Shown: piece by piece, positions 44,080 through 52,036 of the stretch
How the letters are laid out: each line of letters opens with the position of its first letter
Position numbering within the stretch: position 1 is the stretch's first letter
NCBI GenBank assembly: GCA_051251725.1
Contig: JBPOFN010000010.1
Span: forward strand, 1-64,000
Reading direction: 5' to 3'
Length of the DNA: 64,000 nucleotides
Origin: JALZUE01 sp051251725
Lineage (GTDB): Bacteria; Pseudomonadota; Gammaproteobacteria; Enterobacterales; Alteromonadaceae
Translations under genes and position numbers: made by a program
The notes under the pieces: model-generated
Told to the model about the DNA's origin: nothing
What the model saw: the letters and a program-made list of their open reading frames with translations, nothing else
Database searches by the model: none

Positions 44080-44430
44080 TTATTCTTCGAAATAAGTACC
44101 CCATCCATCATATTCAACATGGCACAGTTTAGCTAATTCGTACATTTTTTTTGTTTCATCAGCTAAAATTTCATTGTCTAGGGGCTGCTCAGTAATTATA
44201 TCAAAAGCAAAAACCTTTGCACCATTTTCTAAAATAGCCTCTTCCGGCTCTTCCACTTCTAAACCAAGTTTAAAAGCACTGATTGCCGCTTTTTCTAATA
44301 ATTCAAAATCTGGGCTAGCAAAATGATGCTCAATAGTATGGTCAACTTCCTCGTTACTACCATCTTCAAGCAATTCTTCAATTAGCGTGTCACTGTGGGC
44401 TAACCAATGTTTTAATTCATCATCTATCAT
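44080..44430 (-). CDS. rraB: Regulator of RNase E activity RraB
   Basis: 116 aa acidic protein. The C-terminal motif VEYDGWGTYFE and the region NDEI/KVFAFDIITEQPLD match the RraB family. RraB binds the C-terminal half of RNase E and alters degradosome composition. It starts 8 bp after plsC on the same strand. Confidence 0.9.
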   Translation of the reverse strand: MIDDELKHWLAHSDTLIEELLEDGSNEEVDHTIEHHFASPDFELLEKAAISAFKLGLEVEEPEEAILENGAKVFAFDIITEQPLDNEILADETKKMYELAKLCHVEYDGWGTYFEE

Positions 44431-44438
44431 GTTGTGCT

Positions 44439-45194
44439 CTATTTTTTCTTTTTAACAATTTTTTTATACTCAGGATATGGGCTGCCAGCTTCAAGACTAA
44501 TTGCTTGAATCTTCTCTAACATTAGCTCATGAGCTTTATTTCCTAAAGCTTTAATTCCTTCGCGACTAGTATCTGTTACTGCAATTGGCGGTAAATATTC
44601 AATGATGATTTTACCATTATCCCAACGATTCCACTTTATTTTGTTATGAATATTACTTAAACAAATGGGCACTATTGGCACCCCCGCCATTGCTGCGGTT
44701 CTAAATGCGCCGGTTTTAAAAGGCTGCAAGCCATGGCCATTACTACGTGTTCCTTCAGGGAACAACCAAACCGACATATTTTTTTCTTGAATGTTTTTAG
44801 CGGTGATCGCTATGGTATCCATTGCTTTAGAGGTGTTTTTTCGATCAATTAAAATATTACCGCTTAAGCGATACATCCAACCAAAAAATGGGATCCATTG
44901 TAAACTTTTTTTGCCGACACTAACGGTGTTTGGCCTCACTGCAGCGCTAATGGTAAAAATATCCCAGCTACTCTGGTGATTAGCAACATAGACTGCCGAG
45001 CCTAATTCTTTGACAGAATCAGGAATACGCACTTCCATTTTTATACCCATTAAACGGGAAATACGGCCCATAAAAATAGCGGTGATATAAACATTATTAG
45101 TGCTTTTATATCGGAATAAAGAAAAGATACAAGAGCCGGTTGTAACTAAGATAAATGCAATAAAAACAAGAATAATTCGGAAAAAAGCGATCAA
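44439..45194 (-). CDS. plsC: 1-acyl-sn-glycerol-3-phosphate acyltransferase
   Basis: 251 aa membrane-bound acyltransferase that makes phosphatidic acid from lysophosphatidic acid. The catalytic HX4D motif is NHQSSWD and the substrate motif is FPEGTRSNGHG. An N-terminal helix (about 5-25) anchors it in the inner membrane. The lysine-rich C-terminus (YPEYKKIVKKKK) is common in this clade. Named by these motifs. Confidence 0.9.
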   Translation of the reverse strand: MIAFFRIILVFIAFILVTTGSCIFSLFRYKSTNNVYITAIFMGRISRLMGIKMEVRIPDSVKELGSAVYVANHQSSWDIFTISAAVRPNTVSVGKKSLQWIPFFGWMYRLSGNILIDRKNTSKAMDTIAITAKNIQEKNMSVWLFPEGTRSNGHGLQPFKTGAFRTAAMAGVPIVPICLSNIHNKIKWNRWDNGKIIIEYLPPIAVTDTSREGIKALGNKAHELMLEKIQAISLEAGSPYPEYKKIVKKKK

Positions 45195-45298
45195 AATAAT
45201 GCCCTATGGAAATTGTTGCTCGCAAGTATACATGGAAAACATCAAATCACTAAAGCAATTAACGTCAGATTAACAAATTTAAAGATGAACTTTTAATG

Positions 45299-45331
45299 AA
45301 AAAAGCCTTGGTGTTTACCACCAAGGCTTTT
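45299..45331 (-). terminator. Rho-independent terminator of the nrt-porin unit
   Basis: A perfect 13-bp stem AAAAGCCTTGGTG/CACCAAGGCTTTT with a 5-nt loop. On the minus strand a T run follows. It lies about 125 bp after the porin stop and probably ends the nitrate-uptake operon. Confidence 0.88.
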
Positions 45332-45455
45332 TGTTATTCGTTCAGTAATTTAGCACGCTAATTGACAATACTTATTATGCTAATTTACTGATAAACGCGT
45401 TAAAAAAATTAACGACGCCAACAACAAATGAACGTAACATAACAACGCTACCCAA

Positions 45456-46607
45456 TTAAAATTTAGCGCCAACCCATAACCAGACTTTGTCAGTATCAAC
45501 ACCGCTATCGCCTGCTGAGTACATAGCTAGTTTAATACCGCCAGAATATGTTTTATTAAATGCTTTACCGTATACCGCATCAATTTCACTACCTAAATCA
45601 GCACTACCTTCATCAGCAGAAAAGTCATGATAGGTAACGCTCCATTTACCACCAGCAGCTTTACCTGCCAGTGTTGCGTAGATATCTTCTAAACCAGCAG
45701 GAGGCGTTCCTAAGAAAATATCCGCCCACCCGTTAAATTTATGTGCTGTCGCAAGTGGGGTAGCAAAGCCATACAGGCCATCATCACTACCTAACAATTC
45801 ATAACCTAAAGTTGCTTTAACTTTATCAAAGCTATAACTACCTTCTAGCTTTAAGTAGTCTGCATCAAAATCACCATTTTCTTGTGTGGCATATTCAACC
45901 GCATAACCAAACTTGTCTTTAGCACCTGTTAAGCTAACGCCATAAGTGTCAATTTCAGCGCCACCATCTTGGTCTAATAAATAGCTATAACCCACTAACT
46001 TACCAACCGAGGTTTTGTATGACACATTGAATAGGTGATCACTTGAGTCTTGATCTGCTAATTCAGCAAAAATGCGATTACGCTTACTAATGTATGAATA
46101 GCTGGCGTTTAATTTGTCACTTGCTGCGTAAGAGAATGTTGCTGCATCAAAGGTTTGACGATCTTGTCTCCAACCAACATGGCCGACAAAACGATGTCCG
46201 TCTAGGGTAATAACTTGACGCCCAACTTTTGCAGTAAACTTGTCTTTTTTGTATTGCACAAAGGCTTGATCTAATTCGGTTGTTTCAGGATCAGCAATTA
46301 CTGAATCTGTGGTGTTGCTACTATCCATACCACCAAATTTATAATCGTCCATACCGGCAATCACACGTGAATCTTCAAATTCAACTACGGCAGAAAAGTT
46401 ATTCACAGTGGCCGTTTGATAAGTTAAACGGGTACGTAATGTTAATGCATCAGCATCTTTTGCACCTTGATCAACATTTTCATAACGAAGGTTCATATCT
46501 AGTGTTGCTTTAGCCGCATTTTCTTCGGCTTGAACAGTGACAGCAGCACCTGCTAAACATAAAGTAGCGATGGCAATTTTAGATAGCGAGAAAGTTTTAG
46601 TTTTCAT
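45456..46607 (-). CDS. Outer-membrane porin of the nitrate-uptake locus
   Basis: 383 aa. A signal peptide ends VTVQA (about residue 27). The mature protein has alternating beta-strand periodicity, many Tyr/Gly/Asp residues and a C-terminal VWLWVGAKF ending in Phe, as in outer-membrane barrels. It resembles the alginate-export type porin family. It follows nrtD by 68 bp on the same strand with no terminator between, so it may provide outer-membrane entry for nitrate. That function is inferred from context. Confidence 0.8.
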   Translation of the reverse strand: MKTKTFSLSKIAIATLCLAGAAVTVQAEENAAKATLDMNLRYENVDQGAKDADALTLRTRLTYQTATVNNFSAVVEFEDSRVIAGMDDYKFGGMDSSNTTDSVIADPETTELDQAFVQYKKDKFTAKVGRQVITLDGHRFVGHVGWRQDRQTFDAATFSYAASDKLNASYSYISKRNRIFAELADQDSSDHLFNVSYKTSVGKLVGYSYLLDQDGGAEIDTYGVSLTGAKDKFGYAVEYATQENGDFDADYLKLEGSYSFDKVKATLGYELLGSDDGLYGFATPLATAHKFNGWADIFLGTPPAGLEDIYATLAGKAAGGKWSVTYHDFSADEGSADLGSEIDAVYGKAFNKTYSGGIKLAMYSAGDSGVDTDKVWLWVGAKF

Positions 46608-46675
46608 GTTTATTTTCCTGTTTTTTATTTTTAAGCTTTAAATTGGGATTTGTTAATAAATTCAATAAAATTACG

Positions 46676-47524
46676 TTAAGCGACTTCAGAGGATTTTTCT
46701 TTACTCTGGCTTGCTTTTTTATCTTTTGGCGAAATGATTTCAACTTTGCGTTGTTTCTCATAAAGAAACTCTAAAACGTTCGAACGTAAGGCGTTATATT
46801 CAGGATCTTTCGCCAGCGTAATTCGGTTTCTTGGCCGTGGTAAGTTAACATCTAATATTTCACCTATGGTTGCTGACGGGCCATTGGTCATCATCACAAT
46901 ACGATCCGATAACAATACGGCTTCATCAACATCATGGGTGATCATAATGACGGTATTGTTAAGCTCGTCTTGGATTTCCATTAATGAGTCTTGCATATGA
47001 GCACGGGTTAACGCATCAAGGGCACCAAACGGTTCATCCATTAATAACACTTCAGGCTGCATCGCTAAGGCGCGCGCAATACCAATACGTTGTTTCATCC
47101 CACCTGATATTTCATCAGGACGTTTGTGCATGGCATGTTCCATGTGTACTAAGCGCAAGTTGTGCTCAATCCATTCTTTCATTTCACTGGCATTCATTTT
47201 TTTGTTAAAGACTTGCTTAACCGCCAGCTCAACATTTTGGTATGAGGTTAACCAAGGTAATAACGAATGGTTTTGAAAAACCACCGCTCGCTCTGGTCCT
47301 GGCTCAGTCACTTCTTTGTTGTTTAATAACACGCCGCCTTTGGTGGCTTGGTATAAACCAGCAACAACATTTAATACCGTTGATTTACCACAACCTGAAT
47401 GGCCAATCAGTGAAATGAATTCCCCTTTTTTAATTTGTAGGTCAACATTTTTTAGCGCGGTAAAGTCTCCCTTAGGTGTTGGGAAAACCATGTCTATTTT
47501 ACTAATATTTAATAATGTACTCAT
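46676..47524 (-). CDS. nrtD: Nitrate ABC transporter ATP-binding protein NrtD
   Basis: 282 aa. ABC motifs: Walker A GHSGCGKST, signature ISGGMKQRIGIARAL, Walker B VLLMDEPFGALD, and H-loop ITHDV. The family characteristic QNHSLLPWLTSYQNVELAV places it with nitrate, taurine and sulfonate ATPases. Gene order with NrtA and NrtB decides for nitrate. It begins 26 bp after nrtB. Confidence 0.92.
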   Translation of the reverse strand: MSTLLNISKIDMVFPTPKGDFTALKNVDLQIKKGEFISLIGHSGCGKSTVLNVVAGLYQATKGGVLLNNKEVTEPGPERAVVFQNHSLLPWLTSYQNVELAVKQVFNKKMNASEMKEWIEHNLRLVHMEHAMHKRPDEISGGMKQRIGIARALAMQPEVLLMDEPFGALDALTRAHMQDSLMEIQDELNNTVIMITHDVDEAVLLSDRIVMMTNGPSATIGEILDVNLPRPRNRITLAKDPEYNALRSNVLEFLYEKQRKVEIISPKDKKASQSKEKSSEVA

Positions 47525-47550
47525 TGTTTAGTCCTTATCTCTACCTAAGA

Positions 47551-48549
47551 TTATCTTTCTGCGCTGGCTTTGTCCCAAGAGACAAACATTTGAATTTTTT
47601 GCATTAAGCGGTCAAGCATAAAGCCGATAAAACCTATCACTACTACTGCCGTCATAATTCGGCTTAATGACTCTGAACTACCGTTTTGGAACTCATCCCA
47701 AACAAACTTACCTAAACCTGGGTTTTGCGCGAGCATTTCAGCGGCAATTAATACCATCCATGCGATCCCCAGCGATAAACGCATACCGGTAAAAATGGCA
47801 GGAATAGCCGCAGGTAAAACAATTTTTTGAATATGTTTGAAACGCGGTAAACGTAATACTTGGCTAACGTTGACCCAGTCTTGATTGATGGCCGCAACAC
47901 CAACCGAGGTGTTAATAACCATCGGCCAAATACAACATAAGGTGACGGTGATCATTGAGTTAATGAACGACTTAGCAAACATTGGGTCATCAGATGTATA
48001 AACCGCACTTACTACCATGGTCACTAAAGGTAACCAAGCTAACGGTGAAACTGGTTTAAACACCTGAATGATGGGGTTAATAGCGGTATTCAAATTTTTA
48101 CTTAAGCCCACTGCAATACCAAGTGGAATGGCAATAATCGCCGCAACAATAAAACCACTAGTGACAGTAACTAAGCTGGTAAATATTTGGTCTAAAAAGG
48201 TCTCTTTACCAGTATAAGTACGTTCTTTAGGAACATAAGTGGGATCTTTAGCCACGCGTTTGGCATTACGTTCTTCTTGACGAATATAAAAGGCATCAGC
48301 CTTAGTACGCTCTGCCACATGCTCGTCATAAAGATTGACCATTTGAGAGGCTACTGCAGAAGGGCCTGGAAATTTACCTAATGAGGTATCAATACTACTA
48401 GCGGTTAATGTCCATAAGAATAGGAATACCGCGACGCCTATTAATGGTAACAATACCGGCTTGGCATTATTGTGGTAAAAACTCATCAGTCCTTTAGTTA
48501 GGCTCATACCTGAACCTCCTGCGATTAGTTTGTTGATCAATGTGGTCAT
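47551..48549 (-). CDS. nrtB: Nitrate ABC transporter permease NrtB
   Basis: About 332 aa, BPD-type inner-membrane permease. Helices lie near 35-55, 128-155, 165-185, 210-235, 255-275 and 295-315. A long cytosolic or periplasmic insert (NLYDEHVAERTKADAFYIRQ...) is typical of proteobacterial NrtB. The EAA-type region VLRLPRFKHIQKIVLPAA is present. The ATG at 48549 follows AAGGA; a GTG one codon earlier is possible. Confidence 0.92.
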   Translation of the reverse strand: MTTLINKLIAGGSGMSLTKGLMSFYHNNAKPVLLPLIGVAVFLFLWTLTASSIDTSLGKFPGPSAVASQMVNLYDEHVAERTKADAFYIRQEERNAKRVAKDPTYVPKERTYTGKETFLDQIFTSLVTVTSGFIVAAIIAIPLGIAVGLSKNLNTAINPIIQVFKPVSPLAWLPLVTMVVSAVYTSDDPMFAKSFINSMITVTLCCIWPMVINTSVGVAAINQDWVNVSQVLRLPRFKHIQKIVLPAAIPAIFTGMRLSLGIAWMVLIAAEMLAQNPGLGKFVWDEFQNGSSESLSRIMTAVVVIGFIGFMLDRLMQKIQMFVSWDKASAER

Positions 48550-48563
48550 CACTATGTTCCTTA

Positions 48564-48585
48564 TGCGCAGCGACTATGCTGCGCA
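48564..48585 (-). other. nrtA-nrtB intercistronic hairpin
   Basis: A perfect 8-bp G/C-rich stem TGCGCAGC/GCTGCGCA with a 6-nt loop lies in the 91-bp gap between nrtA and nrtB, just before the nrtB ribosome binding site. No T tract. It could protect the nrtA 3' end and set the excess of binding protein over permease, a common design in ABC operons. Confidence 0.6.
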
Positions 48586-48640
48586 GTACTACTTATTTAT
48601 TCTTAATTACTGTCGATTACAAATGTGCTAAGTACTGAGT

Positions 48641-50038
48641 TTAAAGCTTGTCACCTGCTTTTAGGCCGATGGCAAATTTATTGATATATTCGTTTGGTTT
48701 GTTACCGTCATAAACGATGTTGTCAATAAAGTGAGTTTGCGGCTCACGGAATCCGTCTTCATTCATTACTTCGCTAAAATCACTTGCTGGCATGGTTTTG
48801 TCTGCCACTAACGACTTAGCTGCGGCTAAATAAATGTCTGGACGATAAACTTTTTTCGCAACGTCTGTGTACCAAGAATCAGGCATGTCATCGCTGATTT
48901 GTCCCCAACGGCGCATTTGAGTTAAATACCAAATTGCGTCAGAGTAATAAGGGAAAGTCGCGTTGTAACGGAAGAATACGTTGAAATCAGGCACATCACG
49001 TTTATCACCTTTTTCGTACTCAAAAGTCCCTGTCATTGAGTTGGCAATCACATCGTAATCAGCACCAACATAGTTAGATTGTGATAAGATTTTTACCGCT
49101 GCAGGACGGTTTTTGTTGTTCTTTTCATCTAACCATTTTGCCGCACGAATAAGCGCACGAGTTAAACGAATCGTGGTATTTGGGTATTTTTCAGTAAAGG
49201 CTTTTGATAAACCGAAAACTTTTTCTGGGTTGTCTTTCCAAATTTCATAATCGGTGACAACCGGTACACCAATACCTTTAAATACCGCTTGTTGGTTCCA
49301 AGGTTCACCAACACAATAACCATAAATAGTGCCGGCTTCTAAGGTCGCTGGCATTTGTGGTGGTGGCGTTACTGAAAGTAACGCTTGGGCATCAATTTTA
49401 CCTGAGGTATCACCTTTATGTGGCGCATAGAAACCTGGGTGAATGCCACCAGCAGCTAGCCAGTAACGTAACTCATAGTTATGGGTTGATACTGGGAATA
49501 CCATACCCATGTTAAATGGCTTGCCAGCATCGGCATATTTTTCAATCACTGGCTTTAACGCATCAGCTTTAATTGGATGAACCGGACGACCATCAGCCAT
49601 TTTAGGAATGTTTGGTTTCATTTCTTTCCAAACATCGTTTGAAACAGTGATGGCATTACCATTTAAATCCATTGAAAATGGTGTCACGATTTCAGCTTTT
49701 GTACCGTAACCAATCGTCGCTGCAATAGGTTGACCTGCTAACATATGGGCGCCATCTAAGCGGCCATCAATCACGCCATCTAATAAAACTTTCCAGTTGG
49801 CTTGCGCTTCAATAGTGACGTATAAACCTTCATCTTCGAAATAACCGTTTTCATAAGCAATCGCGATAGGCGCCATATCGGTTAATTTAATAAAGCCAAA
49901 TTTTAATTCTTCTTTTTCTGGGTAACCTAATTCCGCAGCTGTAACAGCATTTGAAATTAATGAAGTAGTAAAACAAGCACCAGCAATTAAGGCATGACAT
50001 ACGTGTTTATTTATTTTTTTGAAATGTTTCTTAAGCAT
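48641..50038 (-). CDS. nrtA: Nitrate-binding protein NrtA (periplasmic)
   Basis: 465 aa. The ATG at 50038 has GGAG about 8 nt upstream. A Sec signal peptide ends near AVTAA (about residue 34). The mature part matches NrtA/NasF solute-binding proteins: KFGFIKLTDMAPIAIAYENGYF, DGAHMLAGQPIAATIGYG, and GYCVGEPWNQQAVFKGIGV. It binds nitrate (possibly nitrite or cyanate in relatives) for the NrtBD transporter. First gene of the operon, preceded by an antitermination leader. Confidence 0.93.
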   Translation of the reverse strand: MLKKHFKKINKHVCHALIAGACFTTSLISNAVTAAELGYPEKEELKFGFIKLTDMAPIAIAYENGYFEDEGLYVTIEAQANWKVLLDGVIDGRLDGAHMLAGQPIAATIGYGTKAEIVTPFSMDLNGNAITVSNDVWKEMKPNIPKMADGRPVHPIKADALKPVIEKYADAGKPFNMGMVFPVSTHNYELRYWLAAGGIHPGFYAPHKGDTSGKIDAQALLSVTPPPQMPATLEAGTIYGYCVGEPWNQQAVFKGIGVPVVTDYEIWKDNPEKVFGLSKAFTEKYPNTTIRLTRALIRAAKWLDEKNNKNRPAAVKILSQSNYVGADYDVIANSMTGTFEYEKGDKRDVPDFNVFFRYNATFPYYSDAIWYLTQMRRWGQISDDMPDSWYTDVAKKVYRPDIYLAAAKSLVADKTMPASDFSEVMNEDGFREPQTHFIDNIVYDGNKPNEYINKFAIGLKAGDKL

Positions 50039-50052
50039 TTTTTTCTCCAAAT

Positions 50053-50100
50053 AAAAAAGCCCACAGCAACCCCGGAAATATTTCCAGTTGCTGTGGGCTT
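50053..50100 (-). terminator. Leader terminator directly upstream of nrtA
   Basis: On the minus strand a perfect 14-bp stem (50087-50100 with 50057-50070, core GCCCACAGCAAC) encloses a 16-nt segment with its own small inverted repeat (GGAAATATTTCC). It is followed by TTTTTT and then by the nrtA ribosome binding site. A terminator before the first gene's start must be overcome for expression, so it is an attenuator. Its 5' arm overlaps the second ANTAR hairpin. Confidence 0.9.
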
Positions 50101-50136
50101 CAATGCCAAACTAATAAATTACTACGTCTTTGCAGT
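50096..50136 (-). promoter_or_regulatory. Two-hairpin ANTAR-target (NasT/NasR) RNA motif in the nrtA leader
   Basis: On the minus strand two hexaloops with A at position 1 and G at position 4 occur in order. Hairpin P1 (50121-50136) has stem ACTGC/GTAGT around AAAGAC. Hairpin P2 (50096-50107) has stem GGC/GCC around ATTGAA. A1/G4 hexaloop pairs are the recognition motif of ANTAR antiterminators. P2 shares its 3' arm with the 5' arm of the terminator, so the two structures exclude each other. The P2 stem is short (3 bp plus mismatched extension), which is the weak point. Confidence 0.75.
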
Positions 50137-50330
50137 TCGATTAGTTTAAATAAAGTTAAATTGTAATTGATAAGCTCAAGCTTATCGATTTTACCTTTTT
50201 CTTATTATCCCGCTGTTGGGCTAATAATGAATTCTGTTCAATAAGATTAATACAGAATTGATGCCAACAATAAATAAACCTTAAAAAACAACGAACTAAC
50301 TAAATAAAGCAACTAAAAACACATTCTCGG

Positions 50331-50347
50331 TGCAATAAAACTGCCCC
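50331..50347 (-). promoter_or_regulatory. Sigma-54-like promoter of nrtA
   Basis: On the minus strand GGGGCAGTTTTATTGCA fits GGCA-N6-TTGCA, with GG and GC exactly 10 bp apart as in -24/-12 sigma-54 promoters. It predicts a start near 50320 and a leader of about 280 nt that contains the ANTAR motif and terminator. An inverted repeat TTGGTG-N12-CACCAA (50370-50393) lies upstream and may be an enhancer site. Confidence 0.6.
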
Positions 50348-50652
50348 AGTATAATTCTCATTACCTATTTTGGTGCATGATGTTTTTCACCAATATTGTT
50401 GTTTGAACTAAACTCCATTTAATAAAGTTTCCGCTTAATCAGCCTATCAAATAACGATTAATTCACTTAAAAAGTGTGATTCCAACAACAACAACATTAC
50501 CAGCACATGAATGTGATCAATGCTTATTAATAACGCTAATTACCGACCTTTAACCCCCTTTAACAAGAACTAAATTTTCCTTGCTTGAAAACAACATAGA
50601 GTAAAGTAAGCTTTTACTCTATGATGAAGACAATGCAATAAAAGGATCAACC
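50348..50652. other. Intergenic region between nrtA promoter and the PA2779-like gene
   Basis: About 305 bp. It contains the candidate enhancer repeat (50370-50393) and, nearest the plus-strand gene, its ribosome binding site (AAGGA). A TTTTACTC repeat pair occurs near 50597-50621. No gene. Confidence 0.4.
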
Positions 50653-51024
50653 ATGAAAAAATCAACATTACTTTTCGGAACACTGTTAACCTGTACAATT
50701 CCCTTCACTTCTTTTGCTGGTGTTGTTAGCTCAACGACAGTAATCGAACAAGAATTAGCAAGTATAGATAAGCAAAATATCCTCGCGATGATCGACAGCA
50801 TCGAAGTGCAACAAAAATTGGTGGCGTTAGGCGTTAACCCTGCTGACGCTAAAGCACGCATCAATAACTTAACCGACGTTGAACTTGCGCAATTGAATCA
50901 GCAAATCAATGATGCACCTGCAGGTAGTGGTATCGTCGGCACAATAGTGACGGTTTTAGTGGTTGTGGCCGTATTAGACTTACTTGGCATTACTGATGCT
51001 TATACTTTTATTGAGCCTATTTAA
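50653..51024 (+). CDS. PA2779 family protein
   Basis: 123 aa with a signal peptide (cleavage near FTSFAG) and a C-terminal hydrophobic helix (IVGTIVTVLVVVAVLDLLGI). The middle segment (MIDSIEVQQKLVALGVNPADAKARINNLTDVEL) matches the PA2779 family named from Pseudomonas. Members are nearly always next to a PA2778-type cysteine peptidase, as here, and may be its substrate or partner. Function unproven. Confidence 0.85.
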   Translation: MKKSTLLFGTLLTCTIPFTSFAGVVSSTTVIEQELASIDKQNILAMIDSIEVQQKLVALGVNPADAKARINNLTDVELAQLNQQINDAPAGSGIVGTIVTVLVVVAVLDLLGITDAYTFIEPI

Positions 51025-51066
51025 TCAAAAATACCGTAGCGATGATTTCTAGTAGTATTTTTTAAG

Positions 51067-52011
51067 ATGATTAATAGACTATTAAAAGCTGGTATTATCG
51101 CCAGCTTTATCCTGCTATTTGGCTGCGCTACTCCGCCTCAAACTCAGCAATTATTACACAGCCCACCGAAACAATTACCGACTCAAGCGGATATCAAAAA
51201 TCTAGCTTTTTACCCGCAGCAAGCTTATTACTGCGGACCAACAACCTTAGCTGAAATATTCGAGTTTAATGGCATCAAACTTTCACCTGATGATATTGCC
51301 CCCCAATTATTTATTCCCGGTAGAAAAGGCAGTTTACAGCTTGAAATGGTGGCCGCCATTAGGCAACAAGGCTTACTGGCTTATAGTGAGAAAAGTAATT
51401 TAGAAAAACTGATGACCTTGGTGAATTTAAACATTCCGGTCATAGTGTTACAAAACTTAGGTTTAGACTGGTATCCATTGTGGCATTATGCGGTTGTTAA
51501 AGGTTACGATCTCAACAAGCAAAAAATTATCTTACACAGCGCCGACATTCCCAACCGGCATGTTGACCTAGCGTTATTTGAACGAACTTGGCAACGAGCG
51601 AATTTTTGGTCGGTGATCGCCTTACCTGACAAGCTAGCGGTTAAGGAACTCGATGCCTTTACATACCTTAAGGCTGCGCAAGATTTACTGTTAGTCGGCC
51701 AAACTGCCGCAGGTATAAGCCATTTACAAAATGCAACAAAGCTTTGGCCGCAAGCGTGGTTAAGTTATTTTTTACTCGGCAATTATTATTTAACTGATGA
51801 TATTGCTAAATCAGTGACGTGGTTTGAAAAAGGTTTACTTTTTGCGAATCAGCAAAGTAATTTCCTCAACAACTATGCTTATGCGCTATATAAAAACAAT
51901 CAACATAATAAAGCCCTGAAGATTATCAAACAAGCACTCGCTTTAGCCCCGGCAGATCTTAACCTGTTAGACACCCAAGCTGAAATTGAACGTCATATCA
52001 CGAAAAAGTAA
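51067..52011 (+). CDS. PA2778 family C39-like cysteine peptidase lipoprotein
   Basis: 314 aa. The signal peptide ends LFGC (Cys19), so it is lipid-anchored. The C39-like peptidase domain has the active-site Cys in YYCGPTTLAEIF and a His in LWHYAVVKGYD, with Asp nearby (HSADIPN). The C-terminal third has TPR-type helices (WLSYFLLGNYYLTDD, NNYAYALYKNNQHNKALKI). It starts 42 bp after the PA2779-family gene, forming a two-gene unit. Confidence 0.87.
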   Translation: MINRLLKAGIIASFILLFGCATPPQTQQLLHSPPKQLPTQADIKNLAFYPQQAYYCGPTTLAEIFEFNGIKLSPDDIAPQLFIPGRKGSLQLEMVAAIRQQGLLAYSEKSNLEKLMTLVNLNIPVIVLQNLGLDWYPLWHYAVVKGYDLNKQKIILHSADIPNRHVDLALFERTWQRANFWSVIALPDKLAVKELDAFTYLKAAQDLLLVGQTAAGISHLQNATKLWPQAWLSYFLLGNYYLTDDIAKSVTWFEKGLLFANQQSNFLNNYAYALYKNNQHNKALKIIKQALALAPADLNLLDTQAEIERHITKK

Positions 52012-52036
52012 CTATTCAGCCCAACCTTAGATTAAA

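Noticed and set aside
50169..50186. Palindrome GATAAGCT/AGCTTATC in the nrtA leader
   Set aside because: It lacks the A1/G4 hexaloop (2-nt loop) and has no T run on the minus strand, so it is not counted as part of the ANTAR motif or as a terminator, though it may add structure.
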